Assembly (NCBI GenBank): GCA_944390905.1
Contig: CALXRR010000004.1
Span: 1-56,362, forward strand
Reading direction: 5' to 3'
From: an uncultured Alphaproteobacteria bacterium
GTDB taxonomy: Bacteria > Pseudomonadota > Alphaproteobacteria > RF32 > CAG-239
DNA: 56,362 bases
The translations under genes and the position numbers were made by a program. Positions 17,722-26,002 of this stretch are shown here, piece by piece (within the stretch, counting starts at the first letter, position 1; the number at the start of each line of letters is the position of its first letter). The notes below the pieces were generated by a model. It worked only from the letters and a program-made list of their open reading frames with translations. It had not been told where the DNA came from and did not search any database.

Positions 17722-18756
17722 TTAAATTTCATCCCAGCCTTCAATTGCGGTACTTTGGTTGTAAGATGATACGTTGGCCTCAAAGAAGTTGCCCTTGACG
17801 CTGCCTTTGCCGTTGGTGTCGGCAATGTTTTCAAGCTGTTGGTAGGGGTTTTTATCAAAGCCGTCATAAAGCGGTTTGAGCCCGATGTCTTTGAGTCTTT
17901 TGTTGGCGATGAACTTGGTGTATTGCTCAATGGAAGTGGGGCTGATGCCGCTGATGTTGCTGCCAATTATGTGGTTGCTCCAGTTGATTTCTTGTTCAAC
18001 GGCTTTGCGGAACATCTCGTAAGTTTCGTCTTCATTGAAAAAGTTGCTGTCTTCGGCGGCAATCTCTTTGATGATGTTAGCAAACAAAACGCAATGGGTG
18101 AGTTCGTCGCGGTTAATGTATTTGATTTCATCAGCGGTGCCAATCATTAAACTGCGGGCCGCAAGGTTGTAGAAAAAGTTGAACCCGTTGTAGAAATAAA
18201 CGCCTTCTAAGAGGTAGTTGGCAATCAAAATGCGGGCGAAGTTTTTGTCAGTTTGGTGGTTGACAAAGTCTTGGTAAATGTCAGCAATATATTGGTTGCG
18301 CTCAAGCAAAACCGAATCCGTGCGCCATTTGTCATAAATTGCCGCGCGTTTGTCTGCGGGGATAATGCTCTCAATGATATAAGCGTAGCTTTGGGAGTGA
18401 ACCGCTTCTTGATATGTTTGGATGGAGAGAACCAGGTTGACCTCCGGTGCGGTGATGTATTCGTTAATATGTGGGAGGTTGTTGGTTTGGATACTGTCCA
18501 AAAATACCAAAAAAGATAATATGCCGTCGTAGGCTCTTTGTTCATCTACGGTGAGTTCATTATAGGCTCGTTTGTCATCAAAAAGGGAGACTTTTTCCGG
18601 AATCCAAAAGTTTTCCATCATCAAACGGTAGAGCTTGTTGGCCCATTGGTATTTGACGTTGTTGAGGTTGAAAAGGTTGGTGACGTTGCCGCGAATCATT
18701 TTGCGGTGGACGATGCTGTCGTCACCATTGATGTTGAATAAGAGTTTTTGTTGCAT
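17722..18756 (-). CDS. nrdB: Class I ribonucleotide reductase, small subunit NrdB
   Basis: NrdB carries the diiron-tyrosyl radical cofactor used by NrdA to make deoxyribonucleotides. I chose ATG 18756 (MQQKLLFN), 8 nt after AAGGA; a longer frame to 18930 overlaps the end of nrdA and lacks homology. The product is 344 aa. Metal and radical residues follow the NrdB pattern: D87 in FLDSIQ, E117 and H120 in EAVHSQSY, radical Tyr124. It lies 49 nt after nrdA. Confidence 0.95.
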   Translation of the reverse strand: MQQKLLFNINGDDSIVHRKMIRGNVTNLFNLNNVKYQWANKLYRLMMENFWIPEKVSLFDDKRAYNELTVDEQRAYDGILSFLVFLDSIQTNNLPHINEYITAPEVNLVLSIQTYQEAVHSQSYAYIIESIIPADKRAAIYDKWRTDSVLLERNQYIADIYQDFVNHQTDKNFARILIANYLLEGVYFYNGFNFFYNLAARSLMIGTADEIKYINRDELTHCVLFANIIKEIAAEDSNFFNEDETYEMFRKAVEQEINWSNHIIGSNISGISPTSIEQYTKFIANKRLKDIGLKPLYDGFDKNPYQQLENIADTNGKGSVKGNFFEANVSSYNQSTAIEGWDEI

Positions 18757-18805
18757 TTTATGGTCCTTAAAAAATTTTTTTAGCTTATAATGGTTAGTAG
18801 ATTTT

Positions 18806-21097
18806 TTAGCCGGCGCAGCTGACGCATTCTTCTTTTTCGGCGGAGGAGCCGTCTTTTTGAATGGTGCGGGTGTAGTAAAGGGTTTTGAGGCCTTTCTTCC
18901 AGGCATCCATAATGGTGTTGTAGACATCAACAGCGCGGATGTTGCGGTTGAGGTTGTACATCAGCTCAATAGAAATGCCGGTGTCTATCCATTTGTTTAT
19001 GCGGGACATAATGTCAATTACGGTTTGTTGGTTGATGTTTTTGTTTTCTTGATAAAACCAGAATTTGTCGCGGATAAACGGCGGGCAGTTGGGAACGGAG
19101 CCTTTGCCGTGAGTCTCAATAAAGAATTTGCTGTAAATGGGCAAAACCGAGGCCGAGCAGCCCTGAATTAATGAGGAGCTGGTGTTGGGGGCAATGGCGG
19201 AGAGCTGAGAGTTGCGAATGCCGAATTGTTGGAGCTTGGCAAAAATTTGTTTCCAAGCATCGGGGTGGCGCGCATTTTGGCTGAACCATGCTGCCTGGTG
19301 TCCAAAGATTATGCCGCGGCTCCAGTCTGAACCTTCATAAGCTTCAAAGCTGCCTTTGTCTTTGGCGATATCGATACTGGCGTTGATGTTGTAGATGGCA
19401 ATTTTTTCAAAAAGTTCATCAACATAGTCCGCAGATTTGATATAGGGAATGGATTTTTGAGCCAGATGATCAGCCAAGCCCATGGCGCCAATGCCAATAG
19501 TGCGGTAGCGGCGGTTGTGCAAGGTGCCTTCCAAAATCGGAACCGTAGTTAAATCGATAGCGTTATCAAGAATACGGACCGATGTTTGGCAGGTGCTTTC
19601 AAGCTCGGCATCGTCTTCAATAAAAGCCAAATTGATGGAAACCAGATTGCAAACGTGAACCAAGCCATCAGATGTCTTTTGAATGATGTTGTTGTCTTTA
19701 TCAAAAGTTTTGGGGTAAAACTTGGTGGGGCGGACGTTGCTGTGAGATTCCGTGCAGAGGTTGGTGCCGACGATGAGGCCGTCGTGCTTGTTGGGGTTGC
19801 AGCGGTTGAGCGTGTCTTTGAAGGCAATGTAAGGCATACCGGTTTCTATTTGGGACTGCATAAGCTTTTTTAACAGCTCTTTGGCCGGATAAAATTTGCT
19901 CATTTCAAGCTTGCCGAACTCCGCATCAAGGTAGAGCTGGTTGTAGAGGTCTTCAAAGGCTTTGCCCCATAAATCGCCAAGCTCAACGCCGTATTTGTCG
20001 CGGATTTCGTGCGGGTCTACCAAAAGCCATTTTTCGTTGTTTTCAACCTTTTTCATAAATAAATCGGGGATAACAACTTGGGGGAAAATGTCATAGGCTT
20101 TCATACGTTGGTCACCGTTTTCGGTGCGGAGCTCCAAAAAGTCTTCAATATCGCGGTGCCAAATGTCTAGGGAGACGGTAACCGCTCCTTTGCGCTTGCC
20201 TTGTTGGTTGACGGCTACGGCGGTGTCGTTGATGATGCGAATCCACGGGATAATGCCGCCGGAGGCGTTCTTGATGCCTTTGATGCGTGAGCCCTTGCAG
20301 CGGACGCGCGAAATGTTGACACCTACGCCGCCGCCAAATTTGGAAATGGCTGAAATTTGGTCAATGACATAGAAAATTGAATCTCGATTGTCGTCCATCA
20401 TGGTAATAAAGCATGAGCTTAAGTTGCCGTTGGGGCGGCGGAGGTTCATCAATAACGGGGTGCCAAGCGAGATTTTGTGGTTGGCCAATTTGTTGTAAGT
20501 ATCGCGGACTTTGGCCATGCGGGTGGCGGGGGACTCGTTTTGTTCAAGCAAAAGCGCAATGCTTAAAAACATATCTTGCGGGAGTTCAACAATATGGTCG
20601 TTGTATTCACAAAGGTAGCGTTTGATGAGGAGGTTGATGCCGGCATAGTCATAGAGAAGGTCATAGTCGGGGTTGATGAAGGCAGCGGCTTGGCTTAGCT
20701 CTTTAGAATCGTAGTGATTGAGGATATCGGCGCTATAAACATTGTGTTTAACGGCAAAGTCCAAAAATCGGAGATAGTCATAGGGAATCGGCGAGCCTTG
20801 GTGATTGGTGCCACGGGTGATGGAGACTTGTTTATATAAGGCAAAAAGTTTGAGGCGGCCGGCGGCGTTTTTCCACTCTGGTTCTTCAACTGAGGTAAGG
20901 TTGAGGGCGGCCAAAGTCAGGTCGTTCATCAGCTGAGAAGAGCTGATTTGCTGCGGAAGGGCGGAAAGCAGGTTGTCTAAAGGCTTGTGAGGGTCAAGCG
21001 GAAAATTGCGGCACGCCAGATTGAGAATCTGCATGATTTTGTCAGCGTTAAAGGGTTCGGGTTGTTGATTGCGTTTGATAATAAGTTGATTTTCCAT
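18806..21097 (-). CDS. nrdA: Class I ribonucleotide reductase, large subunit NrdA
   Basis: NrdA is the catalytic subunit that reduces ribonucleoside diphosphates. I chose ATG 21097 (MENQLI), 7 nt after GGAAGG; the in-frame extension to 21205 runs through the NrdR boxes. The product is 763 aa. It has an N-terminal ATP cone (~5-90), the first redox Cys in NLSSCF (~229), the thiyl radical Cys in NLCTES (~448), and a C-terminal Cys pair in ECVSCAG that relays electrons from thioredoxin or glutaredoxin. Two NrdR boxes upstream indicate repression by NrdR. Confidence 0.96.
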   Translation of the reverse strand: MENQLIIKRNQQPEPFNADKIMQILNLACRNFPLDPHKPLDNLLSALPQQISSSQLMNDLTLAALNLTSVEEPEWKNAAGRLKLFALYKQVSITRGTNHQGSPIPYDYLRFLDFAVKHNVYSADILNHYDSKELSQAAAFINPDYDLLYDYAGINLLIKRYLCEYNDHIVELPQDMFLSIALLLEQNESPATRMAKVRDTYNKLANHKISLGTPLLMNLRRPNGNLSSCFITMMDDNRDSIFYVIDQISAISKFGGGVGVNISRVRCKGSRIKGIKNASGGIIPWIRIINDTAVAVNQQGKRKGAVTVSLDIWHRDIEDFLELRTENGDQRMKAYDIFPQVVIPDLFMKKVENNEKWLLVDPHEIRDKYGVELGDLWGKAFEDLYNQLYLDAEFGKLEMSKFYPAKELLKKLMQSQIETGMPYIAFKDTLNRCNPNKHDGLIVGTNLCTESHSNVRPTKFYPKTFDKDNNIIQKTSDGLVHVCNLVSINLAFIEDDAELESTCQTSVRILDNAIDLTTVPILEGTLHNRRYRTIGIGAMGLADHLAQKSIPYIKSADYVDELFEKIAIYNINASIDIAKDKGSFEAYEGSDWSRGIIFGHQAAWFSQNARHPDAWKQIFAKLQQFGIRNSQLSAIAPNTSSSLIQGCSASVLPIYSKFFIETHGKGSVPNCPPFIRDKFWFYQENKNINQQTVIDIMSRINKWIDTGISIELMYNLNRNIRAVDVYNTIMDAWKKGLKTLYYTRTIQKDGSSAEKEECVSCAG

Positions 21098-21117
21098 AGA
21101 ACTGCCTTCCATTTTAT

Positions 21118-21165
21118 ATACTATATAATGTGGTAACACGTTAAGACTTATACAATATATAGTGT
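21118..21165 (-). promoter_or_regulatory. Tandem NrdR boxes upstream of nrdA
   Basis: On the minus strand, ACACTATATATTGTAT (21150-21165) matches the NrdR consensus very closely, and CCACATTATATAGTAT (21118-21133) is a second box. Their starts are 32 bp apart, about three helical turns, the usual spacing. A TTTACA-like -35 lies just upstream of the first box, so NrdR binding would cover the promoter. nrdR is not in the window. Confidence 0.8.
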
Positions 21166-21326
21166 TAATAAAAAGTGTAAATACTAAAATTAAGCATCTG
21201 TGCATGATGGTTGTTGACGGTATAACATGGTTTGGAATGAGGGGGTAGATTTTATTGTGAGTTTTTCAGTATTTATTAAGGGTGGTGGTGTAGAATGAGG
21301 CCTTGGTATTGGATAAGGGGCAAAAA

Positions 21327-22613
21327 ATGCTGCAGAAATGGCTCAATGCGATTAAGATTTATGCCGACAGGCGTATGTTGATTATGACCGGATTTGGTTT
21401 TTCAAGCGGGTTTCCATTGATGTTGGTTAGTGGAACGCTTAGCTTGTGGCTTGATGCTTCGGGGATTTCTTATGCTTTAATCGGGATGTTTTCCTTGGTT
21501 AAAACGCCATATAGCTTTAAGTGGCTGTGGGCGCCGATTATTGACCGTGTGCGGTTGCCATTGTTTGGGCGATTGGGACGTAGGCGCGGTTGGGCCTTGT
21601 TTACGCAGTTGGTGATGATGATGGCTCTGTGGACGATGGCCTCAATTAATCCGGCAGAGCATACTTGTTGGCTGGTGTTGGCGGCGTTGGCGGTAGTGGG
21701 AGCTTCGGCCTCGCAAGACGTGGTGCTGGATGCCTACCGAATAGAAATGTTTAGGCCTAAAGAGCAGGGTGCAGCGGCGGCGATATTTGTTTTGGGGTAT
21801 CGCTTGGGGCTGATTTTTTCAGGTGCGGTGGCTTTGTGGTTGGCGTCGTATATGAGTTGGAATGAAGTATATTGGATTATGTCGCTCGGGGCTATTGTGG
21901 GAATGGTAACCGTGTTTGCTGCCCGTGAGCCGGCTAAAGACCGCCTCTATAAAGAGCCCAAAGTCAGAGGGTCTTACCGCAAGAGGATAAAAGAGTTTTT
22001 GAAAAAAGCGGTGATTGCTCCGTTTAGCGATTTTATGCAAAGGGCAGACTGGAAGCTGATTTTGCTGTTTGTGTTTCTGTATAAAATGAGTGATGCTTAT
22101 ATGGGGCCGATGGCCAATGTGTTTTATGTTAAAATGGGTTTTACGACGGCGCAGATTGCTTATGTGTCAAAGTTTTTTGGAATGTTGGCGACGATTGCCG
22201 GCGGAATTGTCGGCGGGGCAGTGGTCAGCCGTTATGGAATCTTTAAGTCTTTGTGGATTTGCGGGGTGCTGCAAGGGGTAACGACTTTGGTTTTTGTCGG
22301 GCAGGCTTATGCCGGTAACAACTTGTATGTGCTGACGGCCTGTATATCATTAGATAATATTGCCGGTGGAATGAGTGTGGCGGCGTTTGTGGCTTATTTG
22401 TCATCATTATGCAGTGTGGCTTATACCGCAACGCAGTATGCTTTGTTGTCATCATTAATGACTTTGGCAAGAGATGCGGTGTCGGCAACTTCAGGCAAAA
22501 TGGTGGAGTTGGTCGGATGGCCGATGTTCTTTACGCTTACGGCGCTGATGACCGTGCCGGGGTTAATTGTCCTCTATGTGATTGAAAAGCGCGAAAAGCA
22601 GCGGCAGATTTGA
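21327..22613 (+). CDS. ampG: AmpG-like muropeptide permease (MFS)
   Basis: AmpG imports anhydro-muropeptides released during peptidoglycan turnover. The product is 428 aa with about 12 hydrophobic segments. ATG 21327 has AAGGGG 6 nt upstream; the TTG at 21303 does not. Family motifs include GFSSGFPLMLV near the N-terminus and SQDVVLDAYRIE in the middle, which is typical of AmpG. No beta-lactamase or other recycling gene is adjacent. The AmpG subfamily is likely but not proven. Confidence 0.85.
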   Translation: MLQKWLNAIKIYADRRMLIMTGFGFSSGFPLMLVSGTLSLWLDASGISYALIGMFSLVKTPYSFKWLWAPIIDRVRLPLFGRLGRRRGWALFTQLVMMMALWTMASINPAEHTCWLVLAALAVVGASASQDVVLDAYRIEMFRPKEQGAAAAIFVLGYRLGLIFSGAVALWLASYMSWNEVYWIMSLGAIVGMVTVFAAREPAKDRLYKEPKVRGSYRKRIKEFLKKAVIAPFSDFMQRADWKLILLFVFLYKMSDAYMGPMANVFYVKMGFTTAQIAYVSKFFGMLATIAGGIVGGAVVSRYGIFKSLWICGVLQGVTTLVFVGQAYAGNNLYVLTACISLDNIAGGMSVAAFVAYLSSLCSVAYTATQYALLSSLMTLARDAVSATSGKMVELVGWPMFFTLTALMTVPGLIVLYVIEKREKQRQI

Positions 22614-22628
22614 TCTTGTACTTTTTTG

Positions 22629-22708
22629 TTGACTTTTGTCTAATATAGTGATAATAGCAGAGATGTTTAGCTATTATTGTATTTATTAATATTAAAAAAT
22701 TAAAAATT
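22629..22708 (+). promoter_or_regulatory. Promoter of the TTGACTTTTGTCTA class with SD-less leader
   Basis: The -35 is TTGACT (22629-22634), with TTTGTCTAA directly after it. The 17-nt spacer ends AGTGA and the -10 is TAATAG (22652-22657). A T-run and G precede the -35. The leader is almost pure A/T and ends AATTATGGA, without a Shine-Dalgarno. Confidence 0.65.
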
Positions 22709-23131
22709 ATGGAAACAATTAAGAATCCGTTTGAGTTCGAGTTTACGGTTATTTATGCCAATGGCGAAAAGTCAAGAGTTCCGCTGGCGGCGCGTCGGCC
22801 GAGGGCAATCTTGATTAATGGTTTTGCTATCTTGATGAACGACGTTAAGGGCAAGACATTTAATGAAGTAGAGAAACAGTGCCAAAATGTGTTGGTGAAC
22901 GGAAGAGCGGGAGGGCTTCCTCCGCAGCATTTTTTCCATGCTATGTTTGCCAGAAGAGAGGCTTTGAATTCGGTCCTGAATAAGGTAGGAGGAGAGCCTC
23001 TGAAAGATAAGGATTATGTCTTTATCTCCGGTGAAATGAGGGTATTGTGCAATCCGATGACCGGGGAGGTAAAGCCTTCGGTCGAAGATACTGAGTTGGT
23101 TGCAAGGCCGGTTGTGTACGTCGGACGATAA
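22709..23131 (+). CDS. Small DUF1566-like protein, no signal peptide
   Basis: The product is 140 aa. It follows a reduced DUF1566 pattern: GFAILMND strand, FNEVEKQCQNVLV in place of the W-E-A helix, GGLPPQHFF, NKVGGEPL, and a final LVARPVVYVG. It is related in layout to 543-1079 and shares its promoter type and ATGGA start. There is no signal peptide or membrane segment. The aromatic residues usual for the domain core are partly lost, so the fold call is tentative. The function is unknown. Confidence 0.7.
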   Translation: METIKNPFEFEFTVIYANGEKSRVPLAARRPRAILINGFAILMNDVKGKTFNEVEKQCQNVLVNGRAGGLPPQHFFHAMFARREALNSVLNKVGGEPLKDKDYVFISGEMRVLCNPMTGEVKPSVEDTELVARPVVYVGR

Positions 23132-23145
23132 TTGTTGTGCTAATT

Positions 23146-23174
23146 AAAAAGGCTCGCTGTTTGGCGAGCCTTTT
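23146..23174. terminator. Bidirectional terminator
   Basis: AAAAGGCTCGC and GCGAGCCTTTT form a strong stem between the convergent genes 22709-23131 and 23183-25990. Confidence 0.8.
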
Positions 23175-23182
23175 GTTTTTGG

Positions 23183-25990
23183 TTATTTGCGTTCAGCCTT
23201 GTCCATCGGCAGAGGCTCTTTGGAGCCGCTGTTGAACAAAATGGCGTTGCTGATTTCGGTGTTGCGTACCGGTATGTCGGTGATACGCTTGCCGCAAATC
23301 TCAAGCCCGACGCTCTTTAAGGCGGTGGCTATCGGCAAGTAAAGGTCGGTGTTGCCGGTGCCGTTCTTGCCGGCGTGGGCAAAGCCCGTAATCGTACCTT
23401 TCTTGTCTATCAGAGCACCGCCGAGGGTGGTGTCCTGAACATAGCTGTCAACGATAATCTCCGTACCGCGAGATTCTGAATAACGGTAGCCGCTGACTTT
23501 GCCGGAATCTTCAAGGTAGCCCTCACCGGTGTCAAAGTCTAAGATACCAAGCGAGAGGTAGGTGTCAGAGTTTATCGGTGGAAGCTCAAGATTGAGCGAC
23601 AGCGGGGTGTATTCAAGCGATTTGTCAAGGTACAACAGCGCGGTGTTCTTTTCCGGATTAATACGGACGGCTTTGCCGGTGAAGGCGCCTCCGTTAATTG
23701 TGCGGAGATTGTAGCTGTTGATGTCTTTGGTTATCAAATCAGCTGAGGTCAGAACAAAGCGCTCGTCTACCAACAGACCGGCTCCTTGTTTGCCGTTGTG
23801 GTTGGAGATGGACACAATAGAGGTGCGAATCTTGTAAATGTCATCAGCCGAAAGCGGAACGGCATAAGCCTCACGGTCAACAATGCAGAGCATGTTTTGA
23901 GCCTCAATCGCGCCCTTATCATCAGTCGGGACGTTAATCCAGCTTTCTTTGCTGATGCTGCCGGAGCCGGTGACGCCGCCTTTTTCTTCAGCGTCGGCAG
24001 GAATCGGGCAAACCTTCTTGTCTTTGTCACAGCATGAGAAGATGCTGTCGCAGGCATCGCATTGGTCGGTTAGTTTGTTGTCTTCACAGCCGCCATAGAA
24101 CTTGTTGTCTTCACAACCGCCGTAAATCTTGTTGTTGCAATCGCAATCAGGGCCAAATAAGGTCATGTTATTGCAAGGTTTGGGCGGAGTGACCGGAAGC
24201 CCGATGCCTGGTACTACGCCACTTGGTGTTTCAGGCGTGGTTTCGGTTAAGTTGACTTTAATTTCAGCGCTCTCTTCAATCTGGCCGTATTTGTCTTCAG
24301 CTGATTTGACTGACATGCTGGGGTCAAATGGTTCAGGTGCGGCCTCTTTGCTGAGCAAAATGTCTGCCGGTGCGGGCTGGGTTTCCTCAACCGACAAGTT
24401 GTCGATAACCACTGTTTCGGATGGAGGCTCGGTAATAGTGGTAGTCGTTGTGGTTGTGGTGGTGGTAGAAACCGCTGGCAAAGGTTCCGGTGTGGGCAAA
24501 GGTGCCGGAGGGGTAATCGGCTCAATCGTGCCGTCAGAGCGTTTTTCTACCACAGCGCCGCCGGGCATGCGGGCAATAACCGTCGGGGTCGGAACGCGTT
24601 GTTCAACAACTGCTTCTGGCTGTCTTTCAATAACCGAAGGTTTGTGCTCAATAGTAGTGGTGGTTGTGGTAGTAATTGTGGTCTCTGCCGGTTTGCGGTT
24701 CTCAGGTGTATAAACGTATTTGCTAACCTGATTAGCCTCAGTATCGTGCTGGGTGTATTGGCATTTGACCGGATTGAGAGCCTTTTCGGTCTCGATAAGT
24801 TGAATGCGCTGGCTTTCTTTTTCAGCCGGTGAGAAGCGGCGGCTAACCTGACGCAGGAAGTAAGGATTGTTGCGGAGGTTGTTGGCGGCATCGGCAAAGG
24901 CTTTTTCAACCAAAATAACTTCACCGTTGGGTTCGCCGCGGTTGAGTTCGCCGTAGCCATCAGTTTCACCGCTCCAGTAGACCTTGGTCTTGTTGATGTC
25001 GGTTACGGTCCAGCGAACGGTTATTTCTGATGAGCCGATACGCTTGTCAGCACGGACGCTGTCATCCCAGTTATATTTGTCACAGATGTTCATGAAATAG
25101 TTGGTGATTTCGGCCGTAATCAGGTATTCAGGCAAGGGGCTCGGGGTGACCTCGGTACACAAATCATTAGGAATTTTTACAATATTGAAGCAGTCTTTGA
25201 GCTCGTTGTCAAAGGCTGAAATTAAGCGGAAATTGCGCTCCATTAAGCGGCCTTGGTTGAGTACGGCCTCTTTGGTAAAACGGCGGCAACCGAAAATGCG
25301 GAAGCGATAGTTGCCGAGCTTTTGTGCCATGCTGCCGTTGATGTCTTCTTCATTAAGGCGAAATTCAACCCATTCCAGCTGGATGGGGGCGTATTTGCCG
25401 CATTTTTGGTGGATGCTGGCATAAACATCGCGCCGCGGACGCTGGATATAGTTGCGGACAAAGTTGTAACGGATAGTATCAGGTGTTTCAACCTCGGTGG
25501 CCATGACTTGGCGTTTGGCAGGGCAGTTGCCGGCGCGAGTGCAAGGAGCGGCTTTAACCGCAACGGTTTGCTTGCAGCTGTCTTTGTCGCATTTGTTAGC
25601 GGGGGTGCCACAGCCTTGTCCGGGGAAAATGGAGTTGTCTTCAGAGGCGGAGGCTTCACAGCAAGTGCCGCCGAAAATGCTGCCATCACGATAAGTTTTG
25701 CCGGTAGTACGCTTGGTGTAATCTATCGGTTTGAGGTTGCGTTGGCGGACTTGAAGGCGGGTATCGGCTTGGCCGGCAAGTGAAGGAGAGGAGCCTTGAG
25801 CTTCATCAAAAAAGCCCATTGTATGGCTGAGGCCGCTGTATTCAACCCTGACGGTTTGGCTGCCGTAGGCGGTGTCTTCACGGTAAGAATTGTTGTATTG
25901 TGAAGCAAAGGCGGCCGAGAAGGCAATGCTGCTTACGGCCATAGACAAGGCGGCGTAAGTTAAAGGCTTGAAATATCTATTGATTTTCAT
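23183..25990 (-). CDS. Large secreted Cys/Thr-rich protein with inactive trypsin-like domain
   Basis: The product is 935 aa. It has a signal peptide (~1-29), a Cys-rich stretch (~105-160), a folded middle (~175-390) with EITVRWTVTDINK, two Thr-run linkers (TTTTTTT at ~447 and a second at ~515), tandem YGGCEDNK repeats in a second Cys-rich stretch (~645-680), and a C-terminal S1/HtrA-like domain (~725-900). The three catalytic positions are changed: His to Asp in VLTSAD (751), Asp to Asn in KNTALLYL (782), Ser to Leu in TTLGGAL (856). It is therefore likely a non-catalytic binding or scaffold domain in the cell envelope. It lies 12 nt after comM, so it may be co-transcribed with it. Confidence 0.88.
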   Translation of the reverse strand: MKINRYFKPLTYAALSMAVSSIAFSAAFASQYNNSYREDTAYGSQTVRVEYSGLSHTMGFFDEAQGSSPSLAGQADTRLQVRQRNLKPIDYTKRTTGKTYRDGSIFGGTCCEASASEDNSIFPGQGCGTPANKCDKDSCKQTVAVKAAPCTRAGNCPAKRQVMATEVETPDTIRYNFVRNYIQRPRRDVYASIHQKCGKYAPIQLEWVEFRLNEEDINGSMAQKLGNYRFRIFGCRRFTKEAVLNQGRLMERNFRLISAFDNELKDCFNIVKIPNDLCTEVTPSPLPEYLITAEITNYFMNICDKYNWDDSVRADKRIGSSEITVRWTVTDINKTKVYWSGETDGYGELNRGEPNGEVILVEKAFADAANNLRNNPYFLRQVSRRFSPAEKESQRIQLIETEKALNPVKCQYTQHDTEANQVSKYVYTPENRKPAETTITTTTTTTIEHKPSVIERQPEAVVEQRVPTPTVIARMPGGAVVEKRSDGTIEPITPPAPLPTPEPLPAVSTTTTTTTTTTITEPPSETVVIDNLSVEETQPAPADILLSKEAAPEPFDPSMSVKSAEDKYGQIEESAEIKVNLTETTPETPSGVVPGIGLPVTPPKPCNNMTLFGPDCDCNNKIYGGCEDNKFYGGCEDNKLTDQCDACDSIFSCCDKDKKVCPIPADAEEKGGVTGSGSISKESWINVPTDDKGAIEAQNMLCIVDREAYAVPLSADDIYKIRTSIVSISNHNGKQGAGLLVDERFVLTSADLITKDINSYNLRTINGGAFTGKAVRINPEKNTALLYLDKSLEYTPLSLNLELPPINSDTYLSLGILDFDTGEGYLEDSGKVSGYRYSESRGTEIIVDSYVQDTTLGGALIDKKGTITGFAHAGKNGTGNTDLYLPIATALKSVGLEICGKRITDIPVRNTEISNAILFNSGSKEPLPMDKAERK

Positions 25991-26002
25991 AAATTCTCTC
26001 CA

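Noticed and set aside
18757-18930. 58-residue N-terminal extension of NrdB
   Set aside because: It overlaps the end of nrdA, is low-complexity Pro/Lys/Ala and lacks family similarity; ATG 18756 has a good AAGGA site.
24129-24713. 194-residue frame opposite the secreted pseudoprotease, with long Val runs
   Set aside because: The Val runs are the antisense of the Thr-run linker (ACC/ACT codons); it is a shadow of the real gene.
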